A stretch of 64,000 nt of DNA from Liolophura sinensis (lineage: Eukaryota > Mollusca > Polyplacophora > Chitonida > Chitonidae), in assembly GCF_032854445.1 (NCBI RefSeq), contig NC_088302.1:13077338-13141337 (forward strand), in the 5' to 3' direction. The position numbers and the translations under genes were made by a program. The number at the start of each line of letters is the position of its first letter. Position 1 is the first letter of the stretch. Below are positions 1 through 10,970 of this stretch, one piece after another. The notes below the pieces were generated by a model that made no database searches, was not told the origin of the DNA, and was given only the letters and a program-made list of their open reading frames with translations.

Positions 1-1879
1 AGAGGCTGTATTTCACTGGTGACGTGTCCCCAGTGCCGTCTATGGACATTACTGTCTATGCTGTGTCTATTCTTTTATATTCTAGAGCAGCATTTCAACC
101 ATACAACTAAAGAGGAAGTGATTTATGGAGGGGCTGGGGAGAAGAGGTTTCTGCAGATCTACATGTCAGTATTGCTGTCGATAGATAAGCTTAAATGAGA
201 CTGATTTTGCATGTATTGTTTCAGGCATAACTATACCTTCAACGGCAGCGCAAGACATAGCTATTTAGAAAAACGCGTTGCTGTTGAACGGTAGGCCCTT
301 TTGCCCTGTAACGATGAGCGAAGAATCCATGTCTGATTCTAGTCACCCGCCCAGTTTCGTTAGCTTTCACCGTGCAGTTCACCAGTAGGTGAGCTAAAGT
401 ACTTTGGGCCTACGTAGCTACACGTGTATAGCCCTATCCGGTGACAACAAATAACAGAATAAGCATATCTACTCCGTAAATAATGCAAGCCGTCGCCAAC
501 GCCTCCCCCAACACCGCCCATTCTCCATCTCTGATATAGTCAATTTTGGGCAATAATGGCTAATAGGTGTCAGTATTTTATCGGGTCACGTCATAGACCG
601 ATCGATGCATATTTGGTCAAAATGTCGATCAATAGCCTTCCAGGTGTATATAGATAGCGGTGGAAAATATATTGTTTCTTTGTCGATATATTGTCAGCTC
701 AATCGATAATAAACGATATCTGGGCAGTTAAAATGTTGATTTTAATTTTTGTCGATATCGATGTGTATTCGACGAAAGGAGCATTTGGAATGGCAATAGA
801 ACAAATTTGTCATTACCACTAATATTACACCTGATTAATAGTGTCGTTAATACTTCGACAGCTGGAAACATATGTTATAAATCGATCAACAATAGTACTG
901 AGGTTCAAACACTTGCAAAACAATATAAGTAAAAAGCCTCAGCGTATACGTGTAAATATGTTTTGGATATTATTGCCAGTTGTAAGATTGGAAGTTATGA
1001 TAAATTCTACGTTTTCCTTAGAATGGAAATTGTAAGAAAATACTGGAAAACTTATATATTTATTACTGTTTGCATATATATGATCTTTTCTTTAGGTACA
1101 AAAAATTCACTCTGTTGAATATGATCACCACAACGTTATTAACTATAGTTACTGTAGTTAGTTATTAATAATACCGGTTTTCCAGCAGGCCAGTCTTATA
1201 TTTTTGATTACTTTCAGTTCGAAAGTAATCTTATTTTTGCACGAAATCTTTGTACTTTTTACCTTTGTTTCAAATATGCAAGTAGGAATAAATAGTTTCC
1301 TTAAACCACAAGATGCTCTTTAACAGAAACCTTGCATCAAAATGCTGGAAAAAAAGCCCTGGAATCCAAGACATCTTTCGATTTCAATTTCTTTTAAGAG
1401 TTTCCTTCACGGTCAATAAAGTGAAAGGTATCTAGATCTTTGGGCTGTATCATGAAGGCGAAATCGATCACGAGGTACATAGTTTGAATTATTGAACAGC
1501 CGGGAGATGCTAAACTTGACAAATTGTCGCTTTAGCCCTCGTATAAACCAAACGTCCAAACGCCTTCAATTTACTGGATCCATGAAACTGAATCCCTAAA
1601 AAAGGGCCACATCGCATCTGATTTGGGTGAAAGAGGCCATTTGACAATTGTACAGAAAGAAAATAAAAGAAGATCGCCCCCCTTTATCTCAAGTGTCAGC
1701 TGCTTTTTACACGGTAAGAAAGGCTCACAGTTTGAAGTCAGATCCAGAAGCAATCTGAAAAGCACAGCTACCGGAAATGACATCATTCACGTTCCTGAGA
1801 GACTGTCTCTGCACAGATGTGATCGGAATGAATAATAATATATCCTTGTTATGTTCCGTAAAAGGAATACTCAGTCGCC
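1..1879 (+). repeat. Long dispersed repeat, copy 1 (truncated by window edge)
   Basis: This segment matches 15253-16843 in the same orientation almost throughout, with scattered substitutions and small indels. Shared landmarks include the run around the AGAGCAG at 85-91, the CTCCCCCAAC tract near 504, and the stretch 1040-1879 ending at CAGTCGCC. It carries no long open frame. The two copies part abruptly at 1879/16843. The left end lies at or before base 1. A weaker resemblance to the first ~90 bases occurs at 20173-20290 inside the fibrinogen-related gene's intron. It may be a non-autonomous transposon or a segmental duplication; the sequence does not settle which. Confidence 0.85.
610..958. 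other. ~345-bp segment present only in repeat copy 1
   Basis: Copy 2 goes from the shared CGATCGATGCA to the shared GTTTTGGAT with only about 15 bases between (15870-15883). Copy 1 has about 350. The extra segment is rich in ATCGAT/TCGATA palindromes. It is either an insertion in copy 1 or a deletion in copy 2; the short GTCGATATA remnant at the copy 2 junction favours a deletion there. Confidence 0.7.
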
Positions 1880-2126
1880 ACTGTCAGTCAGTGGTAGACT
1901 TCTATTGGATTTGTGCCAAAAAACATGGCTTAGAATTGGAAACAGCCGATGTAGGGGAGGACAAATGGGCAGTGCAAAATGTGCACTACCGAATGTAGTT
2001 TGTTTAGGTGCAGTAAATGTACTGACGAACCTTCTGATGATATGGATTTTATAGAGTTTAGTAATGTTTGGGATAGGTCTGAATGTGATAACTTTAGGCA
2101 ATTGCTATCAAGTAACGATTAGAGAG
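1880..2126 (+). pseudogene. Possible decayed coding segment with two CxxC pairs
   Basis: Just after the shared repeat ends, a frame read from about 1958 gives a run with CKMC and, after a further Cys, CSKC, followed by an acidic stretch and a stop near 2120. A TAG interrupts the same frame upstream, and an adjacent frame is open from 1777 to 1998. The paired CxxC motifs recall zinc-binding tails of DNA transposases, but no family can be assigned. It may be chance. Confidence 0.2.
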
Positions 2127-2314
2127 CGAGACTAATACTGGCGCAAGATAAAAACGGTCTATTAAACGGTCTATTGACGCCTTTTCCCTTACGATATCAA
2201 GATGTCTAATTTCGTGAGATATTTCAGTGGCATTAATAACCCTGATAGCAATTCTTTTTTATACCAGACGAGAACGCTGAACATGTGAGCAATTTTATGC
2301 AAGAGGAAAGATAA

Positions 2315-2315
<1 letters not shown>

Positions 2316-2381
<66 letters not shown>
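2316..2381. repeat. (TA)n microsatellite
   Basis: An uninterrupted alternation of T and A of about 32 units, bounded by AAATG and CACATGG. Open frames reading through it are artefacts of the repeat. Confidence 0.95.
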
Positions 2382-2384
<3 letters not shown>

Positions 2385-2554
2385 GGCCGGGTTGTCAACA
2401 CTCTCTCTGTTGTTCAGCGCGATGACTCACAAGCTGTAAATAACATGCACTTGTATCTGTAACAGGATATCCATATATATCGTCTATACTGTGTTATAAG
2501 CCCACTCGGTTCGTATATACATTGTAAAAACTCAACCTATGTATCTATGTATGC

Positions 2555-2890
2555 TTAGGTTTTTACGTCGTACTTAAAAATGTCCCAGTTATTTTACGAG
2601 GAAGTCATTTGGTGTGAGTTTATATACGTGACCCCTTGTGGCAGGACAAGTCCATGCTGCCAAAGTGCTGCCACCACTGAAGTATCATGCCGAATACACC
2701 ATAAATGATACCCCATGCAGTTACATTATACTGACACCCTTTCAGCTGGTCCTGTTTTCTTGCTCTAGCCTCTCAGTCTTGAGCGCCAAGTGAGGCAGTA
2801 ACAAGTACCATTTTTAGATCCTTGGTATGACCCCATCTGGGTTTGATCTCAAGTCTCTCGCGTTTAACGGTGTATAGTGTCGCCAATCAT
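2555..2890 (+). repeat. Interspersed repeat of the GTCGTACTTAA family, degenerate copy
   Basis: Contains TTTTTACGTCGTACTTAA at the left, then a TTGTGGCAGGACAAGTC block, CATTATACTGACAC, and a GAGCGCCAAGTGAGGCAG block. These appear in the same order at 32713-32930 and 55622-55830, and inverted at 51650-51840. It lies in the 5' flank of the eight-cysteine secreted protein gene. Confidence 0.6.
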
Positions 2891-3020
2891 TTCGGAAAAC
2901 AAATTATTATCCTAAATTTAGCAGATTACTTTTTAGAGTGTATAAGTGTGCCTGACTGTCATGTCTTAAGACAGCCCAGCTCTCTTGATTGGTGGGATAA
3001 ATGTGTTACATATTGACACG

Positions 3021-3028
3021 TATATAAC
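3021..3028 (+). promoter_or_regulatory. TATA box of the VWC-type gene
   Basis: TATATAAC lies 59 bases before the start codon at 3080. This spacing would give a 5' UTR of roughly 30 bases. Confidence 0.6.
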
Positions 3029-3079
3029 AGCGCACATGAACCACTTGTGCGTTACTACAGTTAGTGCTCAGAGTCTCCT

Positions 3080-6000
3080 ATGACGACCAGAATGTCAAGA
3101 TTCTTACTGACTCTGGCTGTCTCCGCAGCTGTGTATGTCGTTCTCACATCAGCGGCACCGCAGAGCATTCTACCCACTGACGGTAGGTTATTGCAATTTA
3201 CCCTTTAGTAATTTAGCTTTTCATTCATAAATTTAACCTATCATATAGGCTATCTATTATAATTATGGCTACCCGGCGCGGTTATCCTAAGTAGACAAAC
3301 TTATACCGGTACTTAAGCTTTCTTGTCGACTGACAGTTTATTTGCTTATCTGTTTGATTGGTGTCGAACTGAAGAATATTTCCATTTATATGAGCAGTTA
3401 TTGTGAACAGTTATTTACTCCAATCTAAGAGAAGTCATATTTACTGTCACTGACTGTGAAGGATTTTGCTGGGTTTGGACATATCGGCTTTCACGCCATT
3501 TCACGAGTTTGTATAGCTCATTGTCTCTTTGGGCCGCTAGGTACATATCGTCCCAGTTAATCCTGAAAGTGGCTTTGTGTATATTTCCGAGGAAACGTAC
3601 ATCGACAGCTCGGCATCACGGACGCTACTGTACTGTAATGCAAAATAAATTGATGTTGTGAGAACTTTGAAACTCAGCAGTAATGGTATAAGAATAGATT
3701 CCGTAAAAATCATAGCAGTTTATATAAAAACTATATACGTTACAATTATTCATTCCTGTACTTACATAAATGTATGACGGCTGATATCCGTTGTACATAG
3801 ACGGGAAAGGCGGTCTAAGTAGACGGGGACCGCACATAATAAAGCGAATACGTGACTACGTCAAACCGGTGTTGTGTTAGGCCTACAGGTGCGACTCGCG
3901 CGACTTGGGTAAATATTTGGATGATGGCAGAGAGCATGAAAGACTCCACCAACGCTTCATTGTGCATGTTCAACTCTTTCAACTGTCCATGTAGGCCTAA
4001 TGCGAAATACCGATCCGCTTCGAAAAATTGCTAACAAATCTCGCTCTACGGCCTGATTTCCGCTTATGTATATGAGTGTTAGTTTAGCTATTCCTTTTAA
4101 CTTGTCGTCCACATTCAGCTAACTGTAAAATCAGTCATACTCACTATCAAAATTGCCTTTCGCCAGTGGCGTGCAGCACCACATTCTCTTAAGATAATTA
4201 CGTTGTCCATGTTTTGGCAAATAAAGTGCAGTTAGAATACTGTTTTTTCAAGTATGCTGGACAAAGGGCATGGGGGTAATTTGGTTCACAGTAGCTGCGC
4301 GGTTAGAACGAGCTCAACCAGTAACAAAGCCTACGCTATACTATATCCGCGAATGAACTACGATCTAGAGGTTAAGATACTTGTAAACGAGATAAGGCTT
4401 ACGTGTACGTTTTGTGCGCATGAGCCTGGCAAACTCGAGTCGTTACGACGGAACACTGTTAAACTACTTGAACTACGCGAATTGCGAACCCGAAATAAAT
4501 TGGACCAATCAGTGCTGTATTTTCATGAAGTCACTACTGATACATATTAAGAATGGAGCAAACAAAATGCTGTTTACATGTTTACAGCATGGACTTATGC
4601 TATATTAGCCCGAGCATGGAATGAGCCTGAAAGCTGCGGCATGTGGCTATATCGTTATCGCATTGTGCCATATGCACAAAATACATGCAGTTGAAAAATT
4701 ACACTTTCTCCACAAAAGTTCTACATTTTTGCGAGTAAAATTGGATGCATACGATAGACTAAAGCTTCCTGAGTAGGTCGTTTTTCACGTTTATTTCACA
4801 CCCAAGCAGATAAAACCCCTAAATAATGATTATAAAATGTATGACGAGCAATTATCTCTCAGCTAATAAAAAGCGAGCAGTCGGTGCCACCTAGATTTAC
4901 CAAACCTGACGTCATACACAATTAAGGATGACGTCACTTGTTACTCGTAGGCCGTACACGGGTATCTTAACCTCTCTGCTGTAGTTTCTTAACATCAGGA
5001 TCTGAAGCCATACTGCCATGAGGTCAAACAGCTACAGCAGATAAAATAAATTTCGTTTATTATTGTTACATTATACTAAAACTTGAAAACAGTTAAGGGA
5101 AAATCTAAGGGTTCAGAGCATATAGTCGAGGTAACTGTTGCCGATTTTGGTCAAAATGCCACTTGTTTCGAATAAATGTAACCTTACACGAGACAATGGG
5201 TTCTTTGTGTTGAAAACAAGCTTTGGAGTTCAACATTATGAAATATAAGAAGTATTCTAACTGCATTTTCCTTTCAATAACACTGAGGTCCAACGTGTCG
5301 ACGTACCAAAAATGATGCTTGATACTGCTTCTCTTGGCGCTCAGTACTGAAAGATTACAACAAGGAAAGACTGGTTCCGGTATCGTGTCTGGTGTTTCCG
5401 TCATGATACTTCACTGGTAGTAGTGGCATGTACTTGTCGTGTCACAAGAAGACACAGCAGGCCTATATGTACTTGTAAGTCTCCATGACCGAGGTGGTCG
5501 CTGTGAATTAGTCCAGTTCATGCTGACTTCCTCTAAGCCGTTTTGAACTTCTGAAGAATATGAGTTTTGTGTGAAAACCCATTATGTCGGAGGCAATGAA
5601 AAGATTTGTGACCTCATCTGAATGGCTGGTGTCACTATCGGGATAACTAACCTGTACACTCGGTGCGTGGGAGCAAACGATTTGGTGCGTGGGGGAAATA
5701 CAGTAATCACCATGCTCGAAATGACAGTGTGACTCTATTGATTCTAAAGGCAGGGGAACTGCATTTTTTGTTTCATTTCACAGAGTATGTTTATCTCAAG
5801 ACAGATATTTTTAAAATAGATTTGGATACATGTTGGTCGATCTCTAAGGACAATCTATGTCCCTCTGGAACTGTTTAATGCCATCATACAGATTATAGAC
5901 CATGAATTATAGACCATAGACCAGATAGATATCGATAGCGTTTCACCGGCCAACAAATAACTTTGGGTGAATGTTTTTTTTACCCATTGTTGAAATCTTG

Positions 6001-7651
6001 GACTGGGCATTAGAGCGAAATTGTTTTCTCTTTCTCGTTTTCCATAAATCTGGTCAGTGCTATCAATCTTCAAAATATATTTAAGTCCATGTGATAATTA
6101 CTACTGATATCTTTTACAGGTAATTGCTGGACAAATGGTACACACTATGGAGACGGGGGAGAGTACGCCACACGTCTGCCAAGCTGCTGGGTCGCCATAT
6201 GTAACAACGAAGAAAAGAGAGTCACAGTAGCCACTCCGTAAGTACCGTACCTCTTCCTCGCCCCACCCCACAGGCCGCGCCCTCAATTTTTCCACCTCCA
6301 TTCAAAGTGATTTGGGATCATTATATGGTGGCTGTCTATAGTCACAGTGTCAGCTCCAGATGTCAAGAGGAAACCGGACTTGAAGGATTGATGAAAGGTA
6401 ACTGTGAGGGCCCAGTATTTAAGTATGTAAAATAAAGTTAAACTTCATGCGCCGAAGGGCAGACAGTTTCTCGATCCACCGTCCAAGGTCACAACCTGCA
6501 TCACCAACTGTCGGGATGATTTGAGGAAGTTGATAAAGTACTATACTTAAAGCCATATTTACACCTTTAAAAGAAAACTGGGGAAATAATTCGTAATTCT
6601 ACATGCTAAGACATCTCATAAACAGCATTAAGAGTTCAAGATGCATTGAAAAATCCTTTAATGTCGGGTCGAACTACACCAAGGCGATATCAAGTAGCGA
6701 ATTGTAGCGAGTAACTCACCTACTTACCTGGAATAAGAAAGCCTAGACCTATAGACTGGTTGACCATCTTATAAACACACGTGGGGTTATTATGGGGTTT
6801 TACGTCGTACTTAACAATTTTTCAGTCATATGACGACGAGCACTCATTAGCGAAGTAAACTAATCTACTAATCTACTAATCTGACGTAATACTTCTGTAT
6901 TATCATATTTTCTGTGTGATGAGAAATATAATTAGTTTATTGCGGTAAAGTAGTTTGTTGTTTATGACACACTTCTTCTGTTATCCGAACAGAACACTTT
7001 ATTAATGTTAACAGGGTTACGTTGCCATATCAATAGCATAACATAACATTGTGTTGTATTAGACCTAATAAAATGTCGTGAAGCATTATGCAGAAAACAA
7101 ATTAACAAATTACTCCTTACACAACATTATGTTAAATTTAACACATTAGGTTTTACACACTATTATGAAAATTTAGCATTACTTTCTACACAACATTATG
7201 TTATATTTGACACATTGATTTTTACCAAATATTATGTCTAGTTTAACAGAAAAATTTAAACAGGACATTAGGTTAAATTTGATAGATTATTTTTTTACCA
7301 AATATTACATTCTTTTTTAAGAGATTACTACACAATAGTATGTGTTAAATTTATCACATTAGTTTTTATACTATGTAATGTTAAATTTAACAGATTAGCT
7401 GTTACAATGTAGCCATTTGTCTCATTACCAGGTGTACAGCAGGGCCAGACATCATGTACGGGAATGAGGAGTTGACCAGTCTGATTAGTCGTCACTGTTA
7501 CCCCTCCGCCCGTGGGGAACTCCCTGGGAACCAGTGCTGCGGGGGTTACCCAATTTGTGCCCATGAGGGAAAGAACAGGGAACATTTTAACATCACTAAT
7601 TACCTAAAGGTCATGTTTGACTGGCAACAAGGTGTGTTTAACTATTACTAA
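3080..7651 (+). CDS. Secreted single-domain VWC-type cysteine-rich protein (3 exons)
   Basis: Exons read as 3080-3182, 6120-6237 and 7432-7651 give 146 residues. Junctions are GTAGGT/TTTTACAG and GTAAGT/ATTACCAG, in phases 1 and 0-plus-2, and the frame stays open across both. Residues 1 to ~26 form a signal peptide with a hydrophobic core after MTTRMSR. The mature chain has eight Cys at 37, 57, 62, 75, 96, 109, 110 and 116, including the CC pair followed by GGYPIC, and one N-glycosylation site (NIT, 127-129). Eight cysteines in this order, instead of the ten of a full VWC domain, fit the single-domain VWC family, whose arthropod member Vago is an antiviral signal; other members are of unknown role. 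The C-terminal ~30 residues after the last Cys are not part of the usual domain. AATAAA follows 22 bases after the stop. Family call is by cysteine pattern only. Confidence 0.8.
3183..6119 (+). other. Intron 1 of the VWC-type gene
   Basis: The intron is 2.9 kb. It holds a short SINE-like piece at 5484-5540 (B-box-like GTCCAGTTCATGCTGACTTC region) and no supported exon. Open frames at 3625-3837, 4254-4550 and 5105-5404 are short and show no recognisable protein. Confidence 0.6.
6796..6850 (+). repeat. Fragment of the GTCGTACTTAA repeat
   Basis: Reads GGGGTTTTACGTCGTACTTA and continues ACAATTTTTCAGTCATATGACGACGAG, the same left end as the copy at 32713. It lies in intron 2 of the VWC-type gene. 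Confidence 0.75.
7100..7410. repeat. Imperfect 36-38 bp tandem repeat in intron 2
   Basis: About eight diverged units built on ACACAACATTATGTTAAATT followed by TAACACATTAGTTTTT. The last unit ends 22 bases before the exon 3 acceptor. The core GTTAAATTTAACAGATTAG also occurs in the ends of the palindromic element at 8164-8403, so the array may derive from a terminal repeat. Confidence 0.7.
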
Positions 7652-7672
7652 ACTACGGACACATCGAGCATA

Positions 7673-7678
7673 AATAAA
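7673..7678 (+). terminator. Polyadenylation signal of the VWC-type gene
   Basis: AATAAA begins 22 bases after the TAA at 7649-7651. The 3' UTR would therefore be very short. Confidence 0.7.
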
Positions 7679-7779
7679 AGTAATGCATTGCTTGACAAGA
7701 CGTTTGTATTTCTTTATTTTTGAAATTGATGTTTAACAAAACAAACTCCAGAATTTTTCACGTAATATCTGATGGTTGA

Positions 7780-7945
7780 TAATTGTACGGCTGGAGAAAA
7801 GGCTGAGTAGGCGTTGTAAACGCCCGAACTTTGACAAGATATTGACAAACTCTCCCACTTGTGACGTACACACCTACTCGCCACATTAAAGGAAGACCAA
7901 CATAGACTACTGCTCTTGATTATCGTGTGACGCAACGACATGTAC
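7780..7945. repeat. SINE-like fragment sharing sequence with 36180-36290
   Basis: The stretch with CAAACTCTCCCACTTGTGACGTACAC matches the copy at 36220-36255 (CAAACTTTCCCACATGTGACGTAGAG) together with flanking sequence. It starts about 130 bases after the VWC-type gene's stop codon. Confidence 0.5.
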
Positions 7946-7984
7946 ATAATAGCGCACGTCTCCTCACACCGAATCTTTCTGTAA

Positions 7985-8163
7985 AACCCCAAAACAACGT
8001 CCAAGACAAACCACCGACGAAATATGGAAGTATATGAAGTATAAACCGACGGATTTATGCAAAGTGAAACGGCCAGTGGATTTCAATAATGTTGGAAAAA
8101 CGCACAAAAATGCTTTAGGCGAATGAATGAAATTAGTATCCAAATCGTGTATACCACGATGCA
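7985..8163 (+). repeat. Dispersed repeat R, copy without insertion
   Basis: Contains ACAAACCACCGACGAAATAT, TTTATGCAAAG, GATGTTGGAAA-like and GGCGAATGAATGAAATTAGT blocks in the same order as 26350-26615. The same blocks are split at 9181-9239 and 10993-11110. Together these show the uninterrupted form of the repeat that hosts the foldback-like element. Confidence 0.65.
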
Positions 8164-8403
8164 ACACTCCAAAAACTTTTCTGTTCATTTTAACAGAAAG
8201 TCTGTTGGCTGGGTGATGCTAGAATGTATTCTGTGTTATATTCAACATAATATATTGTCAGTCTAATAGAATCCTTATGTTGAATTGACAGAGTATTTGT
8301 GCTCTATGTAACAGAATAATCTGCTGCAATAACAGAATACATTCCAGCATCACACGGAAAACAGACTTTCTGTTAAATTTAACAGATGTTGTTTGAGAGT
8401 AGT
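8164..8403. mobile_element. Palindromic MITE, family 1
   Basis: A ~240-bp element whose two ends are inverted copies of about 70 bases. The left end reads ACACTCCAAAAAC then CTGTTCATTTTAACAGAAAG, GGGTGATGCTAGAATGTATT and CTGT. The right end reads the reverse complement (AATACATTCCAGCATCAC, AACAGACTTTCTGTTAAATT, TAACAGAT). Related copies are at 30433-30670 and 43509-43727. There is no coding capacity, so mobilisation would need a transposase from elsewhere. Confidence 0.75.
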
Positions 8404-8639
8404 TAATAAGTTGTCGATAACCTAAATATGTATCTCAGTTGTGCTGACTTATGGATTCCTACGACTTTCACATCTATTTAATTATTTATTTGTGCGTGTA
8501 ATTGTTTTTCTAATGATACAACCCTGGAATAGAAGTCAAACACGATCATCTAGGGTTTGATATACTTTAATGGTATATGTCTTATCATTCGCACCCAGCT
8601 CTTGTGTTCTCCATTTTCTGTGGTTTGAATGGCCAGGAC

Positions 8640-8781
8640 ACAGTTGTTCAAAAGTGTATTAGCAGTTAAACCAGGTCTTAACTTTAGTCAGAACTGAAGT
8701 GCCATTAGTTTTGTATCACGGCAAAACTGGTATTAAGATTAGGCTGTGCTTAACTTTTAATACACTTTTAAACAACAGACC
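8640..8781. mobile_element. Palindromic MITE, family 2
   Basis: Starts ACAGTTGTTCAAAAGTGTAT and ends with the inverted form AATACACTTTTAAACAACAG, about 140 bases apart. A second copy is at 28573-28713. It is non-coding. Confidence 0.65.
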
Positions 8782-8984
8782 CCAGAGGAAGTTTCTCCTT
8801 TATATTAGGAGTAAGTCTATTTGCATTTGGTGACGCTGTTGGGGCAATGTGTCATGACGGGTTGAAGAATCACTTTTTACAAAACAAAAATGCACGTTTT
8901 ACAAAATTTATAGTGACCGATTAATTGCTTTTTAAAGAAGCTAAAACGGATGTTTTGGAAAAAATCCATTTTAGCTTATCAAAC

Positions 8985-9239
8985 TTTCTCTATCTACAAA
9001 GAACAGCTCAACCATGCTGGCTATCTTTCCGTCACTAACGTGCGGGTGGTCCTCCCACCATAATGCTGAGGCGAAAAATGCGGTGTCCATGCGTCGAAAC
9101 AGACATTCATATACCAACCGTCGACCAGTAAGAATGTCCGTGGTGAATAATCGCAAGGCCACTTCCCAAATACGACGTATCACACAAACCACCGAAGAAC
9201 TAAGAAAGTACATAAAGTATACGAAAATTAGACAGAATC
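8985..9239 (+). repeat. Repeat R, left part, interrupted at 9239
   Basis: GCGTCGAAACAGACATTCAT through ACACAAACCACCGAAGAACT matches 26355-26475. The match stops at GAATC (9235-9239) and resumes at GAATCATGCAAA (10988), where the uninterrupted copy at 26503 reads GAATCATGTAAA. Confidence 0.7.
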
Positions 9240-9262
9240 TATGGAAGGCGAACCCCGCCAAA

Positions 9263-9540
9263 AATTAAATCTCTCAAATGAAATCAGCATCTCCCAAACG
9301 AAACAACCATCTGCCAAACCGAACAAGCATATCCCAAGTCAAACAAGCATTTCCTAAACCGAATAAACATCTCACAAATCAAACAAACACCTCTTGAACG
9401 GAACAAGCATCTTCCAAATCAAGCGAGCATCTTCCATATCGAATAGACATTTCCTAAACCAAGTAAGTATATCTTAAACCAAACAAAGGCGTATATGCAT
9501 CTGCCAAGCGGAATAAGCATGTCCCGGATAAAACTAAGTG
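9263..9540. repeat. Left minisatellite arm of the foldback-like element
   Basis: Roughly 20-22 bp degenerate units built on AAACAAGCATCTCCCAAACC, about a dozen of them. It is the reverse complement of the theme in the right arm. Confidence 0.8.
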
Positions 9541-10269
9541 AAAGAAGCATCTTTCACCAACAAACAGAGTTCGCTTTTTGGCACCTGAAAATAGGGGAGG
9601 TAATTAACAGGACTGGGTAAATGAGTTCAGTAATCAAACATTGCTAACCCGCTCGGTCTTGTGAGACAATCTATAACGAAATGTCTTTAATTATGCATAC
9701 GACACTGTATTTAATGTGCCTAAAAGTAGCTCACCATGTGATTAAATTCAGGTGTTTGCATGTCCCATTTTAATTTTAATAGACGTATTTTACTGGGGTG
9801 GGGAACAGGTTATGGTTCGAGTCTTTCTACATTTAATTTGTGATTACTGTTGCAATGTTATGTAGTCTGTGTCACTCTTGGGCTAACCTAGTTAGCACAT
9901 ACCGTCTTTTCGAGCAACAAAGTAGCATACTCACTGCAGAATATTGAACTTGGACCATGGGTATTTCAGGGAAATCCTGTCGACTGATTGGTGGAGTGAG
10001 GCGAGAAAGTATATGCTAAAATAAAACAAACACTGCAGTTTGGATGCACGCTAAACATTTAACCTCTAACGTGTCAAATTATATTGAGTGAAATTCTACT
10101 GAAAAAAGGGTAACCAGGCGATCAGTTTTCTCCAACATGTTGTCAGTGTGCTTGCTGGTGGAGTCGCCAATCGTATAAAATATACATGCTACAACCATCA
10201 TTGTTGAAGAACAAGAGAGACCTCAGTTTCTTGGATGATACTTGTTCTATGAACATTGTTTCTTCTACA

Positions 10270-10970
10270 TAGCCTAGTTCGGGAGATGCATATACGGTTT
10301 AGAAGATGCTTGTTTGCCAGACCTTTATTCCGCTTGGGGGCTGCTTATATTGTGGACCTTGCTTTGGTTTGGGAGATGCTTGTTTGTTTTGCAGATGCTT
10401 ATTCGATTTTGGAGATGCTTGTTTGGTTTGGGAGATGCTTCTTTGATTTTCTATGGTATGGCCATAGATGCTTGCTTGGTTTGGGAGATGTTTATTTGAT
10501 ATGGCCATAGATGCTTGCTTGGTTGGGAGATGTTTATTTGGTATGGCCGTAGATGCTTGCTTGGTTTGGGTGAAGTTTATTTGGTATGGCCATAGACGCT
10601 TGCTTGGTTTGGGAGATGTTTATTTGGTATGGCCATAGACGCTTGCTTGGTTTGGGAGATGTTTATTCGGTATGGCCATAGACGCTTGCTTGGTTTGGGA
10701 GATGTTTATTTGATATGGCCGTAGACGCTTGCTTGGTTTGGAAGATGTTTATCTGGTATGGCCATAGACGCTTGCTTGATTTGGGAGATGTTTATTTGAT
10801 ATGGCAGTAGACGCTTGTTTGGTTTGGGAGATGTTTATTTGATATGGCCGTAGATGCCTGTTCGGTTTGGGAGAGTCTTTTTTGGTTTGTGAGATGCTTA
10901 TTTGCTATGGCTGTTGAGGCTTATTTAGTTTGTGAGATGCTCATTTAATTTGGGAAATATAGTTTTGGCT
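10270..10970. repeat. Right minisatellite arm of the foldback-like element
   Basis: The outer and inner parts use a ~20-bp unit (GGTTTGGGAGATGCTTGTTT). The centre, about 10450-10860, has been amplified as a 43-bp composite joining TGGTTTGGGAGATGTTTATT with TGGTATGGCCATAGACGCTT plus GCT, nine to ten times. This arm is more than twice as long as the left arm. Confidence 0.85.
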
